Source: Hyalella azteca (Eukaryota > Arthropoda > Malacostraca > Amphipoda > Hyalellidae). From it: a stretch of 64,000 nucleotides of DNA. The stretch spans positions 1-64,000 of the forward strand of contig NW_025933165.1 of the NCBI RefSeq assembly GCF_000764305.2. Reading direction: 5' to 3'. This document shows, piece after piece, positions 1-11,799 of this stretch. A program made the translations under genes and the position numbers. The notes beneath the pieces are model-generated. The model ran no database searches. It was not told the origin of the DNA and saw only the letters and a program-made list of their open reading frames with translations. How positions within the stretch are numbered: position 1 is the stretch's first letter; each line of letters begins with the position of its first letter.

Positions 1-370
1 GTATCGCATTGACATCTGATTCAATTTATTTCAAAATAGCTTTTCGTTCAAATAGTGATGGTAAAATTTATGCTCATTTGTGTTGAATTTGTATTTTCAG
101 GCTTGAAAATTTAGTAGAACGTGAAACACGAAGTTTGCATCCTGCGCTAACATTCTTCGGATCATGAAGAAAAAAGTCGGTGAACGAGAAAAATTCATCG
201 GCACATATAAACAAGTCATTCATTCCGCATTTTCTCCTATAAATGTGACATAATATCACGCGGTGAAAACTCACGAAATTTTGTTAATAATAACACGCAG
301 GTAACGCGAAATTGAGTGAGTATCCCCGAAATAAGTATTGAATATGATTACGTTTAGTCTATCATATTCG

Positions 371-515
371 GGGGCCATACTTTCAAAACTCGCCAAGTGA
401 ACGTAAGTATTTACGCTCTATTTTCTTGTCTATGATTGGTGGATTTTGGTTGAAAGGCCGTCAATGATTGGCTGATGAACTTACGATCACTTAACTTTTT
501 TTGAAAGTATAGGCT
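371..515 (+). mobile_element. MITE family A, copy 1
   Basis: A 145-bp non-coding element. The left end reads GGGGCCATACTTTCAAAA and the right end is its near inverse (TTTTGAAAGTATAGGCTC). Closely similar copies lie at 4095-4240 and 9913-10057, and partial inverted copies at 5321-5420 and 9389-9485. No transposase is present. I could not fix a target duplication, so the superfamily is open. Confidence 0.75.
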
Positions 516-1066
516 CGGAACGGAAACCCGACAATATATAGAAAATTCACACTAGGAAAACAAATGCGTCAAAATAAGTTCTATAAAAACGTGGTTTTTA
601 AAAATGTTTTTTATATTTATTTATTTTCTACTTTTTAGTTTAGCAATTTTAGCAATTCAAATCATTTTCCAGGGTTGGCAATTCTGGATGTTCGACAAAA
701 AAACTCGATTCCCAACCGTGAGTTTTTAGGATTTTTTAATTAAAAACAAATTTTAAACTTATTACTTCTGAGGATGAAATCTTGAATTGTTAGGCAGCAT
801 AAGCATGCATGCCAAATTTCATATTTCTAGGATCTTCAGGAGTGCTCCAAATTCAAGTTTGAATTCTTGATGACAGATGGACGGACACGAAGCGAAAAGA
901 AAAACGTGGTAATAACCAGTTAACTAGTACACTGGAATGGATGAATCAATGACACACAGCTGAATATTGTCAATAAATGTCTATAGTTGACTTGAGTCTA
1001 TACGTGTGAGTAGTAAAGGAGTGAAAGAAGTAAAGTGAGTAGCTTATTTCACTCAATACAGTAAAT
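516..1066. other. AT-rich intergenic sequence
   Basis: No open frame of note, no splice-bounded coding patch and no internal repeat that I can see. A phrase near 880-910 (GGACACGAAGCG then AAAAACGTGG) resembles the right end of the small inverted-repeat element at 37748-37879. Confidence 0.5.
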
Positions 1067-1954
1067 AGTGAGTAGAAGCAGCTGCAGTGAGTTCAAAGAG
1101 TGAGTAGAAGCAGCTGCAGTGAGTTCAAAAAGTGAGTAAAAGCAGCTGCAGTGAGTTCAAAAAGTGAGTAAAAGCAGCTGCAGTGAGTTCAAAAAGTGAG
1201 TAAAAGCAGCTGCAGTGAGTTCAAAAAGTGAGTAAAAGCAGCTGCAGTGAGTTCAAAAAGTGAGTAAAAGCAGCTGCAGTGAGTTCAAAAAGTGAGTAAA
1301 AGCAGCTGCAGTGAGTTCAAAAAGTGAGTAAAAGCAGCTGCAGTGAGTTCAAAAAGTGAGTAAAAGCAGCTGCAGTGAGTTCAAAAAGTGAGTAAAAGCA
1401 GCTGCAGTGAGTTCAAAAAGTGAGTAAAAGCAGCTGCAGTGAGTTCAAAAAGTGAGTAAAAGCAGCTGCAGTGAGTTCAAAAAGTGAGTAAAAGCAGCTG
1501 CAGTGAGTTCAAAAAGTGAGTAAAAGCAGCTGCAGTGAGTTCAAAAAGTGAGTAAAAGCAGCTGCAGTGAGTTCAAAAAGTGAGTAAAAGCAGCTGCAGT
1601 GAGTTCAAAAAGTGAGTAAAAGCAGCTGCAGTGAGTTCAAAAAGTGAGTAAAAGCAGCTGCAGTGAGTTCAAAAAGTGAGTAAAAGCAGCTGCAGTGAGT
1701 TCAAAAAGTGAGTAAAAGCAGCTGCAGTGAGTTCAAAAAGTGAGTAAAAGCAGCTGCAGTGAGTTCAAAAAGTGAGTAAAAGCAGCTGCAGTGAGTTCAA
1801 AAAGTGAGTAAAAGCAGCTGCAGTGAGTTCAAAAAGTGAGTAAAAGCAGCTGCAGTGAGTTCAAAAAGTGAGTAAAAGCAGCTGCAGTGAGTTCAAAAAG
1901 TGAGTAAAAGCAGCTGCAGTGAGTTCAAAAAGTGAGTAAAAGCAGCTGCAGTGA
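1067..1954. repeat. 32-bp minisatellite, about 28 copies
   Basis: The unit AGTGAGTAAAAGCAGCTGCA followed by GTGAGTTCAAAA repeats with almost no variation; only the first two units read GTAGAAG. Each unit contains the palindrome GCAGCTGC. The array stops at a single N, so its true length is unknown and probably longer. Confidence 0.98.
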
Positions 1955-1955
1955 N
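1955..1955. other. single-N contig junction
   Basis: One N separates the 32-bp array from an unrelated 60-bp array. A single N directly at an array edge fits a scaffolder joining contigs whose overlap could not be resolved. Adjacency of the two arrays is therefore uncertain. Confidence 0.7.
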
Positions 1956-2265
1956 AAAGAAAGTTACGAAAAAGAAACGAGGGAAATTATTAGATTTCCC
2001 GACACTGCGCCCAGTAAAGAAAGTTACGAAAAAGAAACGAGGGAAATTTCCCGGTTTCCCGACACTGTGCCCAGGAAAGAAAGCTACAAATAAAAAACAG
2101 GGAAATTACCCGGTTTCCGGACACTGTGCTCAGAAAAGAAAGCTACAAATAAAAAAACAGGGAAATTACCCGGTTTCCCAACACTGCGCCCAGAAAAGAA
2201 AGTTACGAATAAAAAAAACAGGGAAATTACCCGGTTTCCCGACGCTGCGCTCAGAAAAGCGATAA
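1956..2265. repeat. 60-bp tandem repeat, about 5 copies
   Basis: Units begin AAAGAAAGTTACGAAAAAGA and end near GACACTGCGCCCAG. Starts at 1956, 2016 and 2076 give a 60-bp period, with a 59-bp step after that. Since 60 is a multiple of three, an open frame of about 100 codons runs through on the plus strand; its protein is only the repeat and I do not count it as a gene. Confidence 0.9.
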
Positions 2266-2447
2266 ATATTCAAGCTGTGTTCTTCTAAAGGCGAGGAGAA
2301 GCAGCAGTTTGAAAGTGCACAGCGAGGCCAAAAGCCCAACTAATTGTGAGGAATGAACAGCGAGCACAAAGAAAAATGCTTGGGTCATATGGTCCAAATA
2401 CTGAAACACTATCTTGCTGACATCAGTGATGCATCCTTTAGTCAGGA

Positions 2448-2525
2448 CAAACTGGGCCAGGATGACCCACACCAGGGCAAAAATGGATCGCTATTTGTAC
2501 AAAGTCTCAATTATTTCCGTGAGTG
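2448..2525 (+). repeat. dispersed repeat B, copy 1
   Basis: Contains CAAACTGGGCCAGGATGACC followed by a conserved stretch ending near CAAAGTCTCA. Related copies lie at 18358-18430 and 33633-33712, with a shorter piece near 33290-33325. The copies differ by point changes and small gaps. No inverted ends or coding potential were found. Confidence 0.65.
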
Positions 2526-2716
2526 AGCGCATCGTATAGCAGCGCGAGACATGCACTGTAATTTTCAGACGCTTTACGAGGTGAGCCTGAACGCAGCCGA
2601 GAAAATGGTTCAAGGGCTTGTAGCGCTCCGAGTTATGCATGACCGTGCCTTCGATCAATAAATAATTTTTCAGCTTATACTATGTGAGAATAGTTCATCT
2701 TATGTAATAAGATGAT

Positions 2717-2925
2717 AGCAGAATAGCACATTGTTATATACGAATGACTATTCAGAGGTTATAGATTCAATTTCACTCGGAATTAGATTCCAGACGTTAA
2801 GATATACCCAAAATAATACTCAAGATAAGAGCAGAATAGCACATTGGTACCTATTATACAGTGACGTTATAAGTTCAATTCCACTCGGAATTCGATTCCA
2901 AACGTTAAGATATACAAAATAATAC
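2717..2925. repeat. 113-bp tandem duplication
   Basis: Two adjacent copies, each starting AGCAGAATAGCACATTG and carrying TCACTCGGAATT and CGTTAAGATATAC at matching positions. Moderate divergence shows the duplication is not recent. Confidence 0.8.
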
Positions 2926-4094
2926 TCCAACAAAAACAAATCGCACATACATACAGTAATACTCTTAAATGGATACGAGAAAAGAAAAAACATTGGTGCA
3001 AATGCAAAGAATTGATTTTTATAGGAAAGTTATACGGGAAGCATGAACGTGACACTAAACTATTGATAACAAATCGGAGACGTGGTGTTTTTCAATAAAA
3101 ATGTAAAAAAACTTGAATAAATGACATTGGAATTATGCTCCAAGTTTAACATCGCACAAAATTATTTCTTAAAATGATTTGCCATTTCTATTTTCTCTAC
3201 AAATTTTTTTCGCTTAACCGGCTAATCAAAAATTCACACGCCATAAGACGGGGGAAAATTTTTTCTATCAGAATTTTTATTTCTCGCTAAATTTTAATAA
3301 TTCCTTTTTCAAATCAATAATTTCTATATTTGGCTAAATTCACAATATTTCGTGCAGAAATAAAAAACTGTTTGAAAAAACATGAGGATTTGGAATCCGT
3401 CGCTAGTTTCTATAGAAATCTCTCACTAGCTTCCTCACTTGAGTAGTAAATTCCAATGTTTGCACGAATTAATCTTCATTAAATATTGTTTTTCCCCGAA
3501 AAATTTCATCGAAGCATTTTTTTCAAATGGCCTTCATCTAAATAAGTTTTTCATGCCTAGAGAGCACTTCAAAGAAAATCCCGCCACTGCGATGTGGAAG
3601 CGAAGTTCGCGATTGAAGTCCTCCATAGAAGCGAAAGCTCATACTGTATTCACCACTGAACTTGTCCGTAAATGGAGAAAACCATGGGGAATTCAACAGG
3701 CATTACAAATAAAAAATTCAAAGCTTTGCTCAAAAAGCGATATGATAACACGTATTTTTATACAATATTTTTATTTCATTTCATAGCTTGCATCCGTAAT
3801 AATGGTATGAATTCGGTCATACACTGACTTGCATGTTGCACTATTGCGCTCCCTACAGACAAAAACTACGAATACAAATGCGCTCAGCAGAATAAAACGA
3901 CCGAATTCTTATTCTCATTTCATGGTTCCATGAACACCAAGAGTTCTTAATGCATGAGGCCGTTTTTGCATTGCTGGACTTATTTATGGACTGCACAGCA
4001 CGCTGAGCTCAGTCCCAAGCCTGCTTCATGCAATTACGCTGCTCATCAAGCATCGTAAACTTCACGTGCAACACCGCGTAACAACTACCGGCCT
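2926..4094. other. AT-rich sequence without a recognised gene
   Basis: The longest open frame runs 3439-3786 on plus (115 codons from a TTG). Its protein has no motif I know, low-complexity Lys, Phe and Ile content, and no splice context. I see no other structure here. Confidence 0.5.
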
Positions 4095-4240
4095 GGGGTC
4101 ATACTTTCAAAATTCGCTAAGTGAACGTAAGGACTTACGCTCTATTTTCTTGTCCATGATTGGTGGATTTGGCTTGAAAGGCCGTCAATGATTGGCCGAT
4201 ATACATACGATCTCTTAACTTTTTTTGAAAGTATAGACCC
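4095..4240 (+). mobile_element. MITE family A, copy 2
   Basis: Ends GGGGTCATACTTTCAAAA and TTTTTTGAAAGTATAGACCC, inverted relative to each other. The interior matches the copies at 371-515 and 9913-10057 (for example CTATTTTCTTG and GATTGGTGGATTT). Confidence 0.75.
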
Positions 4241-4554
4241 GTGGGAAGGCACGTGCAAACCACACGACTGACATCAATTTTGAATTTCAAATCGTTTTTG
4301 ATGTTGATTACGCGATATAGATGTTTTTAAATGCGTTAACTTTACGTATACTCGCATGATATTTATACATTCACCTAACCATGGGCTCACAACAATGACA
4401 TATATAAATACCTTGATTGTTTTACAAAGATATTAGCGTTTCCTGTTAAAAATCAAATGATGACTGAGTTCTAAACCTAGTGAGAAAATACATTTAAATC
4501 ATTTTTTTCGAACAGCGTTTTAGAATTTAGTTCGACAGGTTAACAACAACGTCC

Positions 4555-4823
4555 AGCTGTGATGCCAACGTAGGAACTGCAAACTGTGATGCCAAAGTAG
4601 GAACTGCAAACTGTGATGCCAAAGTAGGAACTGCAAATTGTGATGCCAAAGTAGGAACTGCAAACTGTGATGCCAAAGTAGGAACTGCAAACTGTGATGC
4701 CAAAGTAGGAACTGCAAACTGTGATGCCAAAGTAGGAACTGCAAATTGTGATGCCAAAGTAGGAACTGCAAACTGTGATGCCAAAGTAGGAACTGCAAAC
4801 TGTGATGCCAAAGTAGGAACTGC
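4555..4823. repeat. 27-bp minisatellite, about 10 copies
   Basis: Unit AACTGTGATGCCAAAGTAGG plus AACTGCA, nearly invariant, ending at the N at 4824. The unit is nine codons long, so two minus-strand frames stay open and translate to reiterated nine-residue blocks. These are by-products of the period, not genes. Confidence 0.97.
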
Positions 4824-4824
4824 N
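4824..4824. other. single-N contig junction
   Basis: A lone N replaces a base inside the last 27-bp unit, and unrelated sequence follows at once. Same pattern as 1955: an assembly join at the edge of an unresolved array. Confidence 0.7.
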
Positions 4825-5320
4825 AGTCTAGGGCTTCATAAACGCCGAGACTGCACAATATCAGGCCGAAGCTTGCACTGCCATGTAGGCATTAGTCTCT
4901 TGGAGTAAAATGACGTTTTAACCAAATTTATAAATGAAGGCAATAAAAAGATCTTTCATCAACCCAGCTGATGCTCATTTTCGTGCGGCATAAAAAATAT
5001 CGTCCAAAGTACGTAAAGGCTTCAAGAGACTTTGAGGGCCAATCAGTCGCGAGCTTCAAACACTTGAAAAGGTTGCGTGGTCTGATCAATTGAGACGCAA
5101 GATGATGGCAGCAGCACGAGACACCAAAATTTATCTCTTTCAATCGAAAAATCAATACGAGAAGCATGTCGCATCACATCGACACTCTCCCTCGCGTGAA
5201 ATTAGTAATGGAAGAGCATATCGCATCACATCGGCACTTAACTACGTAAAATTAAACATGAGAAGGAATGTCATATAATATAGGCGCTCTTAATTTCTCG
5301 CTTAGAATAGGTAATCAGCT

Positions 5321-5420
5321 CAAAAAAGTTACGATTTTATAACTCCGTCAGCCAATCAGTGACGGCTTTTCAAGCTACACCACCAATCACAGACAAGAAA
5401 TTAGCAGCTACGTGTACTAT
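5321..5420 (-). mobile_element. MITE family A, partial inverted copy
   Basis: Shows CAGCCAATCAGTGACGGC and ACCAATCACAGACAAGAAA, the reverse complement of the family interior. It runs into one copy of GCAGCTACGTGTACT, which is the unit that forms the large array at 9503-9881 beside another partial copy. Confidence 0.65.
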
Positions 5421-5493
5421 AAAGCCAGTTTTTAATGTACGGCCCCATGTAAGCATGCTGCCTTACAGCAAAACCATTCCTAGCGTAAAATAA

Positions 5494-5655
5494 ATCATTG
5501 AAGGAATTCAAAAGACCAAAAACACAACTAAACCCATCGAAGAATCCTCAGCCGAGAATCTCGCCCCAAGGTACCAGAGACCACAATCAGACGAAGCCTT
5601 TGAGAGCAACTTGAGCGCAAGATCGGCTCGTCTACCTCACAATATTTCCCCCTAA
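5494..5655 (+). CDS. open coding-like frame, unknown, no start codon
   Basis: A stop-to-stop frame of 53 codons follows TAA at 5491 and ends with TAA at 5653. The peptide is hydrophilic and compositionally ordinary, including KPIEESSAENLAPRYQRPQS and ESNLSARSARLPHNISP, and looks more protein-like than neighbouring frames. There is no ATG. If real it would be a terminal exon, for example with an acceptor at the TTCAAAAG before 5515. The opposite strand is also open over about 40 codons after a possible acceptor (CTTCTTAG), so strand is not settled. No family recognised. Confidence 0.2.
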   Translation: MIEGIQKTKNTTKPIEESSAENLAPRYQRPQSDEAFESNLSARSARLPHNISP

Positions 5656-6105
5656 GAAGTTTACAGCGGAGAGTTCAAAGCCACAGCAAAGAGGATCGCA
5701 AATTCGCAACGAACGTAACCAATTGCAGTTGTGACGCCCATTTGTATCAATTGATTTTTACGCCTTTCGAAGTATCATGCGAATGAATATTTATACACAG
5801 AAGAATGAAAAATGTTCAAAGGGTTTTCGCCATAGTTCAAATTCTTACATAGCATAGTATTGTAAATAGTGTCAGGATCCCGAGCTTCATTCAGGTCTGT
5901 ATTGAAAAAAGTTGTGTAAAACATATATGGTAAAAGAAGGCATACTTTCTTCGAGACTAATAGCTTTCTGCGCTGTATATAGCCGTTTAAATGATACCAG
6001 CACTGAGAATATGAAGGGCTAGAACATTTAAGAAAATAATTGCAAGAACATACATTAATTAACAAGAAAGAAAATACCATGGAAAATGGAAATACAAGTG
6101 AATGA

Positions 6106-7530
6106 CGAATGCATTTTGTAGATGCGGCTGGAATTCAAGGCAGGTTATGTCGTGGGGAAGAATGGGAGGAAGAGTCCAACAAATGATGCTCATCAGCGGC
6201 TGGAAAGATTCCGCCCAGCCAGCCATCCGATAAAGCTGCTACTGTTAGCAGACATCTCTTGCTACGACGTCATGAAAGCATACTTCGTTACGAGTGCGTT
6301 CTGTTAACCTTTGGTTTTTGGATACAGATTAAACGTCTTCAAAGATATTCGTATCTAAAAGTGTAATAAATAAAATTCGTATCTAAAAGTGTAATTCGTA
6401 TCAGTGATACACACGGTAACTACTGTCAGAAGACAAAAAGCTAATACCATGTTTTCAGATACACATTAAGCATCTTCACCCCATTTATACACGAATATTG
6501 GTAACAAAAATTACCGTCGGTATACACAAAAGGGTACTTTGTGTTCGGTTTCGCATTAACCGTCGTCAAGGCTATTCGTTTCTAAATCTATCTATATTAC
6601 CATCATTAGACTAAAGGCTCTACCTTTTTTGTACGGATATGCATTAAACTTCATCACGATATTCACATCAAAAGTTCTAATAACAGCAGCTATCGTTTTT
6701 AGGAGAAGGTTTAGATTATAAATTATGATCTCACGCCTTAGCTCACTGAAAGCTGTCCCTGTGTTCACTGAAATCAGTTGAAATCAGTTGTGTTCACTGT
6801 TCACTGAAATAAGCAGTTTAGTTTATATAGTTCACAAGTTTCATTAATCAACATTTACCGTTGAACACTGAAAGAATGCATTTTGTAGATGCGGCTGGAA
6901 TTCAAGGCAGGTTATGTCGTGGGGAAGAATGGAAGGAAGAGTCCAACAAATGATGCTCATCAGCGGCTAGAAAGATTCCGCCAGCCATCCGATAAAGCTG
7001 CTAATGTTAGCAGACATCTCATGCTACGGCGTCATGAAAGCATACTTCGTTGCGAGTGCGTTCTGGTAACCTTTGGTTTTTGGATACAGATTAAACGTCT
7101 TTAAAGCTATTCGTATCGAAAGGCGTAGTAAATGAAGCTACTGCCAGAAGACAAAAAGCTAACACTATGTTTTCAGATACACATTAAGCGTCTTCACGTC
7201 ATTTGTTCATGAAGACTGGTAACGAAAATTACCGCGAGAACACATAACGGTAATCCTTAATTTGTGTTCGGTTACGTCACGATATTCACATCTAAAGGTA
7301 TGGTAACAACAGTTACCGTTTCTAGAAGGTTTAGATCATAAATTATGATATCCTGCCTTAGCTCACTGAAAGCTGTTCCTGTGTTCACTGAAATCTTGGT
7401 TTGTTCAGAGAGCTTCAAATATCAGGAACCGTATAGCTGGTAGGTATCCAAACACCGTGGTTTACAATGCTGGCAGTTTAGTTAATATAGTTCGTAAGTT
7501 TCATTAACCAAAATTTACCGTTAAACACTG
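6106..7530. repeat. tandem duplication with period about 767 bp
   Basis: 6106-6795 and 6870-7520 are diverged copies. Both open with GAATGCATTTTGTAGATGCG and carry a frame starting MRLEFKAGYVVGKNGRKSP. After about 30 codons the frames diverge because of a four-base difference (CCGCCCAGCCAGCC against CCGCCAGCC). The copies then share CTTTGGTTTTTGGATACAGA and several short blocks. The frame change between copies argues against selection on the peptide. Confidence 0.8.
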
Positions 7531-8243
7531 AATTGTTACGTTCAATTTATTTATTTTATTTAGTTAGGAAACTAACCAATATCTACCCATTGTACGAGCA
7601 TTTGGTCGAGCATACAAACTGAAATCTTTCTAGTAAACTCTGATGAGCTACAACAAATTCAATATAATAGATGAAAAAGGGTTCAATTCATGTACTGTAT
7701 GCATTTCTGTTATTAAAAGGTTAAGTCGGCAAGACAAGCTGGACGTTTCAGCACAAATCAATTTAAAAAATGAAGGTATTTTATAATTTAACTGGAATCC
7801 ACGCGTGTCGAGAGCAATTCCCACTGACGTCACTCACATTAGTCCACGACAGCATTAACTTCTCGTCGTTGCTCAAGGGCTCGTTTTAATTGCAGAGGCT
7901 CGCACTAAAATTCTTCGTTCAATTTCAAACAAGTTTTAATCGTTTTTTGCCGCTTTAATCAGAACGAAAACAATTGGTCCGACAGATATATGGAACTTTA
8001 TCTGGTGGCACATGAACTTTATTGTTTAGGACAACTTCATTTGTAGTTGAAGAGGAGTATTAAGCAACGAAAATACCAGCGAGTTTCACATAAAAATTAC
8101 ATACTGTAAAATTTTCTGGATTCATTTTTATCGAGGTGAGTAATGTTTGGGACCCAATGATTTACCGTTATTTCCTGATTGAAATACCAGAAGAAGAATC
8201 ATGGCTATTTTTGATACAACAGACATCTATATCACTGTGCCGG
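7531..8243. other. AT-rich sequence, no gene seen
   Basis: No splice-bounded coding patch, no repeat family seen elsewhere in the window. It ends at the contig junction at 8244. Confidence 0.45.
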
Positions 8244-8260
8244 NTGTGTATAAGAGACAG
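8244..8260. other. N plus residual Nextera (Tn5 mosaic end) adapter
   Basis: The N at 8244 is followed by TGTGTATAAGAGACAG, the last 16 bases of the Nextera transposase adapter AGATGTGTATAAGAGACAG. This is library sequence left at a contig end, not genomic DNA. It indicates a tagmented library and an untrimmed join. Confidence 0.93.
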
Positions 8261-8629
8261 GCACTACATATCGTATGGCTTTTAAGACGAAGGCAGTCAA
8301 CGATTACAAAGAAAATATCTCAAACAAAGTTTGGTCCGAGTCAAAATAAAAATGAACTCGGAGTGTCTTGACTACAAAAATACTACTACGGATACTGTGG
8401 CCGACTGAAAGAAAGTGAATCATACATGAAATTTAGTATAAATCTCCAGACAAATAACACCAGTAATTTACAGTTATAGTAAATGACGCTACATGTAGAC
8501 TTTTATCTCTAAAATAATACATATAATTTAGTTCTAAGGCCACTGTCTCACTCGCTTCAAGTCGCACAAAACATCGTCAATGCTACCTGCCTGGCAACGC
8601 TTGCTGAAGCATCGACCGCCAAAGCGGAA

Positions 8630-9065
8630 CACACGGTAACGATGAATAGCTTCGTCGCACGCTTGCATGTGGCGACCACGGAAGCACGCACGGTAACGAT
8701 GTTGACACACGGTATATACGGTAACATTTATGAAACGGTACACACGGTAACGATGTTGATACACGGTATATACGGTAACATTTCTGAAGCGTGATACACG
8801 GTCACGATGTTGTATACGGTAACATTTCTGAAACAGTACGCACGGTAACGATGTTGGCACACGGTATACCTATACGTATACGGTAATATTTCTGAAGTGG
8901 TACCCACGGTAACGATGTTGACATGCGATATATATGGTAATATTTCAAAAGCGATACGCAGGGCGGTAACGATAATATTACACGAGAACATGTCTGCAGC
9001 AACACACACGGTGACGATGATATCACACGGTAACGAGTCAAAAGCGGTTAACACGGTAACCATGA
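8630..9065. repeat. irregular CACGGTAACGATG-type tandem repeat
   Basis: Blocks such as ACACGGTAACGATGTTGACA and CGGTATATACGGTAACATTT recur about every 60 bp with many changes and indels. Several frames on both strands stay open across it, translating the same reiterated words, so none is listed as a gene. Confidence 0.85.
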
Positions 9066-9388
9066 AGAGCTTCTCTGCACACGGCGACCGCTCGATGTTG
9101 CAGCGTCACTACAGCAGCAACGCTTCTATAAGATGAGTGTTTCCTGTTATTAATTAATCTAGCTGATTAATGTTCCATCTATTAAAGGTTATTATAGAAG
9201 TTATCTTAGACGACATTTAAATTAAGATTTAATCCGCTAACAAGTTCAAATATATAAGAAGGTTCCAATTAGTGAAATACAATGGACATTAAATGAACTG
9301 CAATGACAGACAGCAAATGGATACGGTCTACATGAGAGGTTACACGTACCACGAGTTTAGAAGTCGACCTGGGCCGGACTAGCAAACT

Positions 9389-9485
9389 CAGTTACGAATT
9401 TGTGACGCCATCAGCCAATTACTGACGGCTTTTCAAGCATAACCAACCAATCACAGACGAGGAATAGGGCGCTAAGTGTACTTAA
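9389..9485 (-). mobile_element. MITE family A, partial inverted copy
   Basis: Contains GCCATCAGCCAATTACTGAC and AACCAATCACAGACGAGG, matching the family interior in reverse. It directly precedes the 18-bp array that begins at 9503. Confidence 0.6.
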
Positions 9486-9502
9486 GTCGTCACGTGTTCT
9501 AG

Positions 9503-9881
9503 AGCAGCTACGTAAAGAGAGGCAGTTACATGTACTGAGGCAGCTACGTGTACTGAGGCAGCTACGTGTACTGAAGCAGTTACATGTACTGAGACAGATA
9601 CGTGTACTGAGGCAGTTACATGTACTGAGGCCGCTACGTGTACTGAGGCAGCTACGTGTACTGAGGCAGCTACGTGTACTGAGGCAGCTACGTGTACTGA
9701 GGCAGCTACGTGTACTGAGGCAGCTACGTGTACTGAGGCAGCTACATGTACTGAGGCAGCTACGTGTACTGAGGCCGCTACGTGTACCTACTGAGGCAGC
9801 TACATGTACTGAGGCAGCTACGTGTACTGAGGCAGCTACGTGTACTTAGGCAGCTACGTGTACCTACTGAGGCCGCTACGT
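9503..9881. repeat. 18-bp minisatellite, about 20 copies
   Basis: Unit GGCAGCTACGTGTACTGA with variants (GTTACATGTACT, GCCGCTACG) and two insertions of CTAC. A single copy of the same word lies at 5404-5419 beside another family A fragment, so the array probably grew from MITE-associated sequence. Confidence 0.95.
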
Positions 9882-9912
9882 TTACTCAAGCAGGTTTTGA
9901 TGGTACGATCCT

Positions 9913-10057
9913 GGGGCCATGCTTTCAAAACTCGCTAAGTGAACGTAAGTAATTACGCTCTATTTTCTTGTCTATGATTGGTGGATTTTGCTTGAAAAGT
10001 CGTAAATGATTAGCTGATGAATTTACGATCTCTTAATTTTTTTTAAAGTATAACCCC
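9913..10057 (+). mobile_element. MITE family A, copy 3
   Basis: Ends GGGGCCATGCTTTCAAAA and TTTTAAAGTATAACCCC form imperfect inverted repeats; the interior matches copies 1 and 2. The element stops 23 bp short of the proposed splice donor of the exon at 10081-10201, so it would sit at the start of that intron. Confidence 0.75.
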
Positions 10058-10080
10058 AAGTTAACACTGCGAGCGCTAAC

Positions 10081-10201
10081 CTGCGAGACGACAAACTTGG
10101 AGTCGAGGTGAGCGAGCGGCGCCCGCTGCCGCTTGCCGAGCTGTGGTGGCTGAGGGTGCGAGACGCCGCCCAGCTCCACGCTAGACCCCGCCACGCCGCT
10201 C
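10081..10201 (-). CDS. candidate exon 5 of unidentified minus-strand gene
   Basis: A GC-rich 121-bp patch in AT-rich surroundings. On the minus strand it is preceded by AATCCGCACAG (acceptor) and followed by CTCGCAG/GTTAGC (donor). It reads one base plus 40 codons: SGVAGSSVELGGVSHPQPPQ, then LGKRQRAPLAHLDSKFVVSQ. Its entry phase (one base needed) matches the exit phase of the exon at 15290-15352, giving Arg at the junction. It ends in phase 0. The next exon would lie below 10 kb, where I found none and where a contig break intervenes. The peptide belongs to no family I recognise. Composition plus both splice sites make this one of the better exon calls on the left side. Confidence 0.5.
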
Positions 10202-11799
10202 CTGTGCGGATTAAACCAGAAATAAATACTTATTGACATTTAATTACTTAACATTTAAAAATAACTAATCATTAAATAACTAAGTATGTTATCAAACGTA
10301 TTTGATCCAGGAGCTGTTACATATATATCGTCACCTCCGTTGGCTTAACTGCAACTTGGAACATATCATCCAATAATTTTCTTTTTTATAATTATCGTTA
10401 AAGCAATCCCGATATAATTTATTGCCTAAAGCCTATTATGAAGTAAATAAAACATGAATGTTGCTAAATTTTCTCAATCTGCATGAAAATATATAACTTC
10501 AGGTTTAAATTTTACAGAAAATTTTTCAGATAAAAAACATCTCCTTTAGGCTGAGGATCCTAGTTTCTCATTTTTATTTTTTTTTATTTTAAGCGCATGA
10601 TACTCAACATCGACAGTGCAGAGAAATACATCCACACGGCCAACAGTGCTCAGGCTGCGTTTGTTCTCAGTGAATTACTTCACCGAGCTAAGTCTAGTAA
10701 GTCCCCAATATATAATAAATAATACATCCACAAATTATACGACTCTACGCAAAAAAATTCCATTCTAGGTACCTTGAAATATTGAACGAATAATCTGTCC
10801 CGCTGACATCTCAAAAATTACCTCAAAGCATAATCACTCTCTTAGTGATCAATTTCAAGTCTTCAACACATTTGTATCGATGTGAAATTAATTAACTATT
10901 AATGTTTCTGCCAGGCATGTTAAAGGTCAAGTGTTAACGGCCACGGCGGTCACTTGCAAGTAATTTGTTTTAGGGCGACACTTGTTTACAAATGTACACC
11001 TTGTTGTTATTATAAATAACTCAAGCGCTGGGTTCACGCTCCTCACCGAGGCATTTCCAACTGAAAAGTAAAATTATCGTAAGTCGGCTTTATCGTGTTC
11101 GTCAGTTCATGACGACTTTCTTTTGTTTTCCAGCCAACATACGCAACGTTGCATGTGCTAAAGTTTAACTATTGGTCCCTAAACTTACTTGTTCAGGACG
11201 TACAACCCTCATGACCCTCACATTTGCAAGCCTACTACAAATAGACTCATTTCAAATGTCGTAGATATATTTCTAATGTTACGCACGGCGGGAGAACATG
11301 CAGTAAGATTATCCAGTGGATAACGAGGAAAAGCTCAAGACTTGTTTCATGTCATGACCTGCAGTTTAAACCACTGTGCAGGCGCCATCGATCTCGTGAA
11401 GGTCGATTTTTAACGTCAGCACCAAGCGTAATTAACAACCGCGTATTTAGTCAAATAATTCCAAATCGTGATCGAACGTAGAGTACTGCATGCATGCGTG
11501 GCAAGTTCCAAATTATACACAAATTTCAAGTACTGTACATATTTTAAGTTCAAAATGATACTTGCATTTAAAGTAATGCACACGTGGTTACTTCCAAATT
11601 ATTCTTAAAAAACTGTATGTATAGCACATTCCACCTAATACTTAAATTTGGAGCACTGTATACTTTTTAGTTGGGACACAAACATCACGGGAAAGGCCAG
11701 CAAACTTCCCTCAACTATATACACAACGACCGAGTAATGCATTTTCAGCTAAATATTAATAAATGGTAAAAGAGAAAACCGTTTAATACTAATTCAAAT
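10202..11799. other. AT-rich sequence, putative intron
   Basis: Lies between proposed exons 5 and 4. No coding-like patch and no tandem array; the Penelope-like remnant starts at its end. Confidence 0.4.

Noticed and set aside
1067..1954. CRISPR-like appearance of regularly spaced repeats
   Set aside because: Units are directly adjacent with no unique spacers; this is a minisatellite in eukaryotic sequence. The same applies to the other arrays.
4520..4858. Two minus-strand frames of 94-112 codons made of repeated nine-residue blocks
   Set aside because: They follow from a 27-bp tandem unit without stops; there is no start context or non-repeat coding sequence, and the array ends at an assembly N.
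8534..9136. Overlapping open frames on both strands
   Set aside because: They translate an irregular CACGGTAACGATG array. Frames open on both strands with the same reiterated words point to repeat composition, not coding.
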